Source: Pseudomonadota bacterium (lineage in GTDB: Bacteria > Pseudomonadota > Gammaproteobacteria > Steroidobacterales > Steroidobacteraceae). Taken from it: DNA of 64,000 nucleotides. The DNA is taken from assembly GCA_023423065.1 (NCBI GenBank), contig JAFAGC010000029.1:1-64000 (forward strand), read 5' to 3'. Under the pieces are notes generated by a model. It was not told the DNA's origin, did no database searches, and saw only the letters and a program-made list of their open reading frames with translations. This document shows positions 58,069-64,000 of this stretch, piece by piece. Both the position numbers and the translations under genes were made by a program. Each line of letters opens with the position of its first letter. Within the stretch, counting starts at the first letter, position 1.

Positions 58069-60843
58069 ATGAATTCGCGTCCCGATCTCGTCCTCGTCGA
58101 CGGCTCTTCATACCTGTACCGCGCATTTCACGCGCTTCCGCCATTCACCAACTCGCGCGGCGAGCCGACCGGCGCGGTGTTCGGCGTGCTCAACATGCTG
58201 TCGAAGTTTCTCAAGGACTACGACCCGCAGCGAATCGCGGTCGTGTTCGACGCATCGGGAAAGACGTTCCGCGACGAGCTGTTCGCCGAATACAAGGCGC
58301 ATCGCCCGCCCATGCCCGACGATCTGCGCTCGCAGATCGAGCCGCTGCTGGAGGCGGTGAAGGGAATGGGGCTGCCGATCCTGCGCGAATCCGGAGTGGA
58401 AGCGGACGACGTCATCGGCACGCTCGCCTGCGTGGCGGCAAAGGAAAACCTCAGCGTGCTCATATCCACCGGCGACAAGGACATGGCCCAGCTGGTGTCG
58501 CCGCACGTCACGCTCATCAACACGATGTCGAACACCGTACTCGATCGCGCGGGCGTGAAGGCGAAGTTCGACGTGTTTCCCGAGCAGATCATCGACTACC
58601 TCGCGCTGGTCGGCGACAGCTCGGACAACATTCCCGGCATCGACAAGGTCGGCCCGAAGACGGCCGCCAAGTGGCTGGGTCAGTACCAGACACTCGATGC
58701 CCTGGTGGCCGATGTCGCCAACGTTGGCGGGAAGGTCGGCGAAAATCTGCGTGCCGGTCTCGCCACGCTCGAGCTCTCGCGGAAGCTCGCGAAGATCCGC
58801 ACGGACCTCACGCTGCCGCTCTCGCTCGACGATCTCAAACGGCGGGAGCCCGACACTGCTGCGCTGCGCGCGCTCTATACGAAGCTCGAGCTGCGCTCGC
58901 TGCTCAAGCAGCTCGATGGCGGCGGCGCCGTACCAGCCACAGCGCCGGATGCGCCCGCCGCGACCGACAAGCCGGCGCTCGAAGGCGCGCCGGCCGCGCC
59001 GGGCATCAGTTCCGGCGCACAGATCATCGCGGCCGCGCCACGCATCTACGAGACGATCACGACCGAAGCGCAGCTCGACGACTGGATCGGGCGTCTCTCG
59101 GCGGCGGAGTTGTTCGCCTTTGACACCGAGACCACGAGCCTCGAGTACACGAAGGCGGAGATCGTGGGCGTGTCCTTCGCGGTCGCGCCCGGCAAGGCTG
59201 CCTATCTACCGCTGCGGCACGACTACGCGGGAGCGCCGGATCAGCTCGATCGCGAGGCGAGCCTGGCGAAGCTCAAGCCGCTGCTCGAAGCCGCGGGTCG
59301 CCCCAAGGTCGGCCATCACCTCAAGTACGACGCTCACGTGCTCGCGAATCACGGCATCACGCTCAGGGGCATGCGTTTCGACTCGATGCTCGAGTCGTAC
59401 GTCTGGAACAGCGTCCTGCGACACGACATGGACTCGGCGGCCGAGCGGTATCTCGGGATACGCACGATTCACTACGAAGACGTGGCCGGCAAGGGAGCCA
59501 AGCAGATTCCCTTCAATCAGGTGCCCGTGGACAAGGCGGCCGAATACTCCGCCGAAGATGCCGACGTGACGCTGCGCCTGCACGACGTGCTGTGGCCGCA
59601 GATCTCGACTCAACCCGTCCTGAAAAAACTCTACGAGGAAATCGAGCAGCCGCTCGTGCCGGTGCTCACGCGCATGGAGGAACGGGGCGTGCTGCTCGAC
59701 CGCCAGATGTTGCGGACCCAGAGCGGCGAACTCGCGAAACGCCTGATGGAGGTGCTCGCAGAAGCACACAAGGAGGCCGGCGCGCCGTTCAACCTCGATT
59801 CGCCCAAGCAGCTCTGCAACATCCTGTTCGAGAAGATGCAGTTGCCGATCGTGCGCAAGACGCCCACCGGCCAACCCTCGACGGCCGAAGACGTCCTGGA
59901 GGAACTCGCCGAGAGTTACCGGCTGCCGAAACTCATCCTCGAGCACCGCAGCCTCTCGAAACTCAAGTCGACCTACACCGACAAACTACCCGAGCAGATA
60001 AACCCGCGGACTGGCCGCGTGCACACGAGTTATCACCAGGCAGTGGCGGCGACTGGTCGCCTGTCGTCGCAGGATCCGAACCTGCAGAACATTCCGATCC
60101 GCACGCCCGAGGGACGAAGGATCCGCCAGGCGTTCATCGCGCCGCCCGGGCACGTGCTGCTGGCGGCCGACTATTCGCAGATCGAATTGCGGATCATGGC
60201 GCACCTCTCCGGCGACGAGGGATTGCTGAGCGCGTTCGCGGGCGACAAGGACATCCACCAGGCGACGGCTTCCGAGGTATTCGGCGTGCCGCTGGACGCC
60301 GTGAGTGCGGATCAGCGCCGCTCGGCGAAGGCGATCAACTTCGGCCTCATCTACGGCATGAGCTCGTTCGGACTCGCAAAGCAGCTCGCGATCCCGCGCG
60401 GCGCGGCCCAGCAGTACATCGACCTGTATTTCGCGCGTTACCCGGGCGTGAAACGCTACATGGAGGAGACGCGCGCGCAGGCGAAGTCGCAGGGTTACGT
60501 TGAAACCGTCTTCGGCCGGCGTCTCTATCTACCCGACATCAACGCGCGCAACAAGCAATTCCAGCAGGCCGCGGAACGCGCCGCGATCAACGCTCCCATG
60601 CAGGGTACCGCCGCGGACATCATCAAGCGCGCCATGATCTCGGTGGATGCGTGGTGCGAGGAGCGCCCGCGTGGCGCTCGCCTGATCATGCAGGTGCACG
60701 ACGAGCTGGTGCTCGAAGTCGAGAGCGCGCGTCTGGAGGAAGTGACCGCCGCGGTGCGCGGGCACATGATGGCCGCGGCCAGCCTGCGCGTGCCGCTGAA
60801 AGTGGACGCGGGCCACGGAGTGAACTGGGACGAGGCTCACTAG
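58069..60843 (+). CDS. polA: DNA polymerase I
   Basis: This 924-residue enzyme has all three domains. The 5'-3' exonuclease covers about 1-290 (LVLVDGSSYLYRAFHALPP, GDSSDNIPGIDKVGPKTA). The 3'-5' proofreading domain covers about 325-515, with Asp352 and Glu354 in FDTETT present, so proofreading is likely intact. The polymerase domain has DYSQIELRIMA (Asp701), RRSAKAINFGLIYGMSSFGL and HDE with Asp878. It repairs DNA and removes Okazaki primers. It follows lptM closely. Downstream are an outer-membrane protein gene and the probable small RNA. Confidence 0.97.
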   Translation: MNSRPDLVLVDGSSYLYRAFHALPPFTNSRGEPTGAVFGVLNMLSKFLKDYDPQRIAVVFDASGKTFRDELFAEYKAHRPPMPDDLRSQIEPLLEAVKGMGLPILRESGVEADDVIGTLACVAAKENLSVLISTGDKDMAQLVSPHVTLINTMSNTVLDRAGVKAKFDVFPEQIIDYLALVGDSSDNIPGIDKVGPKTAAKWLGQYQTLDALVADVANVGGKVGENLRAGLATLELSRKLAKIRTDLTLPLSLDDLKRREPDTAALRALYTKLELRSLLKQLDGGGAVPATAPDAPAATDKPALEGAPAAPGISSGAQIIAAAPRIYETITTEAQLDDWIGRLSAAELFAFDTETTSLEYTKAEIVGVSFAVAPGKAAYLPLRHDYAGAPDQLDREASLAKLKPLLEAAGRPKVGHHLKYDAHVLANHGITLRGMRFDSMLESYVWNSVLRHDMDSAAERYLGIRTIHYEDVAGKGAKQIPFNQVPVDKAAEYSAEDADVTLRLHDVLWPQISTQPVLKKLYEEIEQPLVPVLTRMEERGVLLDRQMLRTQSGELAKRLMEVLAEAHKEAGAPFNLDSPKQLCNILFEKMQLPIVRKTPTGQPSTAEDVLEELAESYRLPKLILEHRSLSKLKSTYTDKLPEQINPRTGRVHTSYHQAVAATGRLSSQDPNLQNIPIRTPEGRRIRQAFIAPPGHVLLAADYSQIELRIMAHLSGDEGLLSAFAGDKDIHQATASEVFGVPLDAVSADQRRSAKAINFGLIYGMSSFGLAKQLAIPRGAAQQYIDLYFARYPGVKRYMEETRAQAKSQGYVETVFGRRLYLPDINARNKQFQQAAERAAINAPMQGTAADIIKRAMISVDAWCEERPRGARLIMQVHDELVLEVESARLEEVTAAVRGHMMAAASLRVPLKVDAGHGVNWDEAH

Positions 60844-61000
60844 TTTGTGCCTAACAGGGTGCCGGCCTGCGGACTCGTCGGCACTTCGCGACAGTCCGTG
60901 AATTCCAGCGTGGAGCGCGTCACAATTCGACGGGCCATTCAGGAATTGTTAAGGGTCTACCGCCTCTAATCAGGCTTCCCAACTCGTGAGGTCTCGCACC

Positions 61001-61567
61001 ATGAACATGAAGTTCGCCGCGCTCGCCGTGCTCGGCACGTTTTCCCTCATCGCCGCGGCCCCGCAGGCCCAGGCCGCGGACAACGGCTTTTACCTCGGCG
61101 CCGGCATCACCCAGACCGATTTCAAGGTCACGGTCGACGGCATCAGCGACTCGGAAAAATTCGACGACAACTCATTCAAGCTGATCGCCGGATTCCGACC
61201 CCTCGACTGGCTCGCGTTCGAAGCCAACTACATCGATCTCGGCGATGCGGTCTTCGATGACGGCAGTGGTGTGTCGATCGAGTCGACCGCGTTGACCGCA
61301 TCCGCGCTCTTTCTCGCGGAAGTCGGGATCGTCGATTTCTACGCCCGCGCAGGCGTGGTGCGATGGGACTCCAAGTTCCGCCTCAGCGGCGTGGGTAACG
61401 TCTCGGAAGATGGCTACGAGCCGACTTTCGGCGCAGGTGTGGGAGTCCACTTCGGAAGCATTGGCTTGCGCCTCGAATATGAACGGTTCGAGACCGAGGC
61501 GTTCGACGACGAAGTGAACAACGACGTCGACACGATTTCGCTCGGATTCACGTACACGTTCCTGTAG
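61001..61567 (+). CDS. small outer-membrane beta-barrel protein
   Basis: This 188-residue protein has a signal peptide (about 1-28, AQA-ADN). Alternating strands follow, typical of an eight-stranded OmpA/OmpW-like barrel: GFYLGAGITQTDF, SFKLIAGFRPLDWLAFEANY, LGDAVFDDG, GIVDFYARAGVVRWDSKF and PTFGAGVGVHFGSIGLRLEY. It ends with an aromatic last strand (ISLGFTYTFL). It is probably a porin-like or structural barrel. No OmpA peptidoglycan domain is present. It is inserted between polA and the small RNA region, and AlgU/sigmaE-type small RNAs often act on such proteins. Confidence 0.85.
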   Translation: MNMKFAALAVLGTFSLIAAAPQAQAADNGFYLGAGITQTDFKVTVDGISDSEKFDDNSFKLIAGFRPLDWLAFEANYIDLGDAVFDDGSGVSIESTALTASALFLAEVGIVDFYARAGVVRWDSKFRLSGVGNVSEDGYEPTFGAGVGVHFGSIGLRLEYERFETEAFDDEVNNDVDTISLGFTYTFL

Positions 61568-61631
61568 CGCCAGCGCGACAGGTCGCACCGCAACCACATG
61601 ATTTTCCGGCAGGATTTTTTCAGAAACCTCG

Positions 61632-61659
61632 GAACCTTTCCCTGGGGTCCCGTGTCTGA
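61632..61659 (+). promoter_or_regulatory. sigmaE/AlgU-type promoter
   Basis: GAACCT (61632-61637) and TCTGA (61655-61659) are 17 nt apart, matching the AlgU/RpoE consensus GAACTT-N16/17-TCTGA with one difference. It lies between the barrel-protein gene and engB and points toward a strong terminator about 85 nt further on. Transcription should begin near 61666. Confidence 0.65.
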
Positions 61660-61665
61660 ACTGTT

Positions 61666-61775
61666 GAGCGCGTAAAACCGCTCCCCGCTTCCCTCCCTGA
61701 GCGGGTAGCCCGGTTCACGAGACCTGTGCCGGGTTAGTCTGGCCCCGGTGGTTCTGCCACCGGGGCTTTCTTTTT
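61666..61775 (+). ncRNA. candidate ErsA-like small regulatory RNA
   Basis: A transcript of about 110 nt is bounded by a sigmaE-type promoter and an intrinsic terminator. Stem 1 (CCCGCT 61684-61689 with AGCGGG 61700-61705) displays the loop TCCCTCCCTG, which is complementary to Shine-Dalgarno sequences such as GGAGGGA. Stem 2 pairs CCCGG 61709-61713 with CCGGG 61729-61733. Position between polA and engB is that of ErsA in Pseudomonas and Spot 42 in enterics, and ErsA is AlgU-dependent. No ORF with a ribosome site is present. The exact 5' end is inferred. Confidence 0.65.
61742..61775 (+). terminator. intrinsic terminator of the small RNA
   Basis: GCCCCGGTGG (61742-61751) pairs perfectly with CCACCGGGGC (61757-61766) around TTCTG, followed by TTTCTTTTT (61767-61775). 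It is a textbook Rho-independent terminator on the plus strand. Confidence 0.9.
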
Positions 61776-61828
61776 CAGGGGCTGGCGCCCCACTTCTCTC
61801 GGGGCCGAAGCGGCCCCGTCCATTAGTG

Positions 61829-62407
61829 TTAAGAAAAGAATTGGATCAGGCGTTTCTGGGCGGCTTGAACGCCGAGTTTGTCCGTGGCCGAGAAGACTTG
61901 GGCTGTCATTCCCGGTAACAAAGCTTGCTCCGTTTCCTTGAGGGCGGCGGAGCGTTCCCGCTGGTTCAGCTTGTCCGCTTTGGTCAAGAGGACATGGACC
62001 TGCCAATTCGAGGCCGAGGCCCAACTCACCAATTGAAGATCCTCGTCCTTCAGACCGCGTCGAATATCTACGATCAAGAAAAGGCCGAAGAGGCATGCAC
62101 GGCGCGGCAGGGTTTCTATGAGCCGGGTCCACTGTGCGCGTTCCGCGGGGGATGCCCTTGCGAATCCGTAGCCGGGCAGATCGATGATGCGTCGGCCTTC
62201 CCCGACTTCGAAGAAATTGAGTAGTTTGGTCCGGCCCGGAGTCTTGCTGGTACGCGCGAGTCCGTTGCGCACCAGGATTGCGTTGATCGCGCTCGACTTG
62301 CCCGCGTTGGAACGCCCCGCGAACGCCACTTCGCGGCCCTCGTCGGGCGGGAACTGTCGGGCGTCGGCCACGGAAATCAGGAAGCGCACGTTCGGAAACT
62401 GGCTCAT
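61829..62407 (-). CDS. engB: ribosome biogenesis GTPase EngB (YihA/YsxC)
   Basis: This 192-residue GTPase has G1 GRSNAGKSS near 31-39, the G3 region DLPGYGFA, and G4 TKAD in VLLTKADKLNQRE. NGLARTSKTPGRTKLLNFF is the family-specific switch region. EngB is essential for assembly of the large ribosomal subunit in many bacteria. It is convergent with the small RNA. Two GC hairpins (GGGGC at 61778-61782 with GCCCC at 61787-61791, and GGGGCCG at 61801-61807 with CGGCCCC at 61811-61817) lie just past its stop but lack T-tracts on its strand. It diverges from the cytochrome c4 gene. Confidence 0.95.
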   Translation of the reverse strand: MSQFPNVRFLISVADARQFPPDEGREVAFAGRSNAGKSSAINAILVRNGLARTSKTPGRTKLLNFFEVGEGRRIIDLPGYGFARASPAERAQWTRLIETLPRRACLFGLFLIVDIRRGLKDEDLQLVSWASASNWQVHVLLTKADKLNQRERSAALKETEQALLPGMTAQVFSATDKLGVQAAQKRLIQFFS

Positions 62408-62477
62408 CTCAAGGCTCGCGCTCCCCTAAAGCCGGCTAGTGTACAATTCGCCGCCTTCCTCGGAGCCCCGCAAGACC

Positions 62478-63146
62478 ATGATTGAGAGAAGATTTTCCGT
62501 GCCCTTTGGCGCCGCGCTCGTCTGCACCCTGCTCGGTTTTGCCATTCCCGCCAGTGCAGCAGATGCCCCCAAGGGTGACGCCGCAGCCGGCGAGGCCAAG
62601 GCCGCAGTGTGCACCGCGTGCCATGGTGTAAATGGCAACAGCGTGAACCCCGAGTGGCCCAGCCTGGCCGGGCAGAACGCGGCGTACATCCGCGAGCAGC
62701 TCGATATGTTCAAGGCGCGCCAGCGCATCAACGAGGTCATGTACCCGGTCATCGCGAACCTGACGGAACAGGACTTCGCGGACCTGGCGGAATACTTCTC
62801 CAAGCAGACCCCGACCGGACTCGAAGCGGATCCGTCGTACTGGAAGGCTGGCGAGGCGCTCTACAAGTCCGGCGACCCCGCCCGGAACATTCCTGCCTGC
62901 ACCGCGTGCCACGGCCCGGCCGGCAAGGGCAATCCCGCATCCGGATACCCCGCGCTGCGCGCGCAACACTCCGTGTACACGGTGAAACAGCTGCAGGATT
63001 ACCACTCACAGAACCGCTATCGCGACGGCGCGGACCCGGCCAAGGTTCACGCGACGCGCAACAGCGCGATGATGACCACGATCGCCGAGCGGCTTTCGCC
63101 CGAAGACATCCGCAACCTGGCGTCGTACCTGCAGGGGCTGCGCTGA
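62478..63146 (+). CDS. dihaem cytochrome c4
   Basis: This 222-residue periplasmic electron carrier has a signal peptide ending at ASA-ADAPK and two similar c-type domains. Haem sites are CTACH at 45-49 and CTACH at 141-145, with axial methionines probably Met88 in VMYP and Met198 or Met199 in NSAMMTT. Cytochrome c4 passes electrons to terminal oxidases. The start at 62478 opens the signal peptide. The order engB (divergent) - cytochrome c4 - dsbA is the same as in Pseudomonas. Confidence 0.92.
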   Translation: MIERRFSVPFGAALVCTLLGFAIPASAADAPKGDAAAGEAKAAVCTACHGVNGNSVNPEWPSLAGQNAAYIREQLDMFKARQRINEVMYPVIANLTEQDFADLAEYFSKQTPTGLEADPSYWKAGEALYKSGDPARNIPACTACHGPAGKGNPASGYPALRAQHSVYTVKQLQDYHSQNRYRDGADPAKVHATRNSAMMTTIAERLSPEDIRNLASYLQGLR

Positions 63147-63168
63147 GGCAGCATCCCGCGAGGAGCCG

Positions 63169-63840
63169 ATGATGACTCGCGCGTTACGTCTGCTCGCACT
63201 GGGACTGATCGCATCGGTCGCCGCGTCCGCCGACAACCCGGGGGCGGCGTCCGTCGGGAAATGGCGCGCCGGGACTAACTACAACGTAGTCCCGTCCCCG
63301 CAGCCGACGTCGGCGCGCGGACGCGTCGACGTGAACGAGGTGTTCTGGTACGGCTGCGGCCACTGCTACGCGCTCGATCCGACTCTCGAGAACTGGCGCG
63401 AGACGAAGGCGGCATACATCGATTTCCGGCGCACGCCGGTGATGTGGGGACCACCACACCGCCAGCACGCCAAGCTCTTCTACACACTGCAGGCGCTCGG
63501 CCGCGCGGACCTGCACCCGAAAGTATTCGACGCGATTCACCGCGAAGGGAAGATGCTCGCGACCAACAACAACGACGACGACGCGGCACGCGCGATGCAC
63601 CTGGCCTTCCTCAAGAACCACGGCGTGTCGGAGAAGGATTTCAACGCCGCGTACGATTCGGAGGCCGTGGCCAAGAACCTCGAGCGCGCCCAGGAAGTCA
63701 CGCAACGATTCACCATCGGCAGCGTGCCGATGCTCATCGTGAACGGCAAATACACCACGACGGTCACGATGGCCGGTGGCTCGCCGGGCAGCCTCCTGTC
63801 CCTGATCGACGATCTCGCGGCGAGCGAGCGCGCGCGCTGA
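63169..63840 (+). CDS. dsbA: thiol:disulfide interchange protein DsbA
   Basis: This 223-residue periplasmic oxidase has a signal peptide (about 1-21). The thioredoxin-like domain has the active site Cys63-Gly-His-Cys66 within VFWYGCGHCYALD, a helical insertion domain, and the cis-proline loop GSVPMLIVNG. It forms disulfide bonds in exported proteins, including its neighbours in the envelope. Two adjacent ATG codons (63169 and 63172) follow a GGAG site. It lies 22 bp after the cytochrome c4 gene, a conserved pairing. Confidence 0.93.
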   Translation: MMTRALRLLALGLIASVAASADNPGAASVGKWRAGTNYNVVPSPQPTSARGRVDVNEVFWYGCGHCYALDPTLENWRETKAAYIDFRRTPVMWGPPHRQHAKLFYTLQALGRADLHPKVFDAIHREGKMLATNNNDDDAARAMHLAFLKNHGVSEKDFNAAYDSEAVAKNLERAQEVTQRFTIGSVPMLIVNGKYTTTVTMAGGSPGSLLSLIDDLAASERAR

Positions 63841-63878
63841 GCGCGGCCACGCAAGGACATGCAGCACGCGGCGCGTAA

Positions 63879-64000
63879 ATGCTGAGTGCCTTCATCCCAC
63901 AGCCCCAGGGGCTCGCGCGCTTCGAGTTGCGCGCCGGTTCCGCGATTCCGCCCGATGCCATCTGGCTCGACCTGCTCGAGCCGACGCCGTCCGAAGAACG
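63879..64000 (+). CDS. CorA-like magnesium transporter, 5' part only
   Basis: The window ends 40 codons into this gene. The visible start MLSAFIPQPQGLARFELRAG is followed by AIWLDLLEPTPSEE, which matches the N-terminal cytoplasmic domain of CorA proteins (a WLDL-x-P-x-x-EE pattern). The membrane part and the GMN motif are outside the window, so the assignment rests on this short segment. Confidence 0.6.
   Translation, partial: MLSAFIPQPQGLARFELRAGSAIPPDAIWLDLLEPTPSEE

Noticed and set aside
1..64000. CRISPR array, insertion sequence or prophage
   Set aside because: No regularly spaced direct repeats, transposase, integrase or phage structural genes are visible; the long hairpins are isolated and lie at gene ends.

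Overview
The window is GC-rich and densely coding, with many 1-4 nt gene overlaps and long open antisense frames. Its content points to a gammaproteobacterium. The right end has the Pseudomonas-like order polA - engB - cytochrome c4 - dsbA, and there are TamA/TamB, YadG/YadH, NudC, LptM, DUF6279 and DUF924 proteins. The arginine operon uses an ArgF-prime carbamoyltransferase of the acetyl/succinyl-ornithine type. A member of the Xanthomonadales/Nevskiales/Steroidobacter area is my best guess, inferred from gene content only. No tRNA, rRNA, CRISPR array, insertion sequence or prophage was seen.

Layout. 0-7.2 kb: glutamate synthase gltBD (minus), with a visible sigma70 promoter and a structured leader, then an EamA permease. 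7.2-11.6 kb: three tandem paralogous exported zinc-peptidase-like proteins. 11.7-18.2 kb: small unknown proteins, an NTF2-like lipoprotein, an unrecognised 1375-residue membrane protein and a DUF924 protein. 18.3-23.2 kb (minus): a paired active/inactive M16 peptidase unit coupled to a cation-efflux protein, a 0.5 kb stretch with a terminator and a small ORF, and an SPOR lipoprotein divergent from a bactofilin. 23.7-31.7 kb (minus): a lipoprotein joining FN3, sugar-dehydrogenase and dihaem domains, a YheT hydrolase, a membrane-anchored receiver protein, a glycosyltransferase, a PAP2 phosphatase and a DUF6279 lipoprotein.

31.7-47.4 kb holds two separate candidate inter-membrane lipid-transport bridges: a YdbH-like AsmA protein with a DUF1318 lipoprotein, and TamA-TamB. 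Between them lie hydrolases, the YadGH ABC exporter, a TonB-box-domain protein, an orphan FlhC-family regulator facing an unknown gene across a palindrome, nudC and a TANGO2/NRDE protein. AlkB is translationally coupled to tamB.

49.0-57.3 kb is the arginine operon: argR - argG - P-loop protein of unknown function - argC - argD - argF-prime - argB - argH, with an ARG-box-like palindrome upstream. No N-acylglutamate synthase or N-acylornithine/citrulline deacylase is recognisable, so the unknown P-loop protein is the most interesting gene here. 57.3-64 kb: a hotdog thioesterase, LptM, polA, an outer-membrane barrel protein, a probable ErsA-like small RNA (sigmaE/AlgU-type promoter, C-rich loop, strong terminator), engB, cytochrome c4, dsbA and the start of a CorA-like gene.

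Several convergent gene ends carry long perfect or near-perfect inverted repeats starting with GGGGA. They look like a genome-wide family of hairpin elements.
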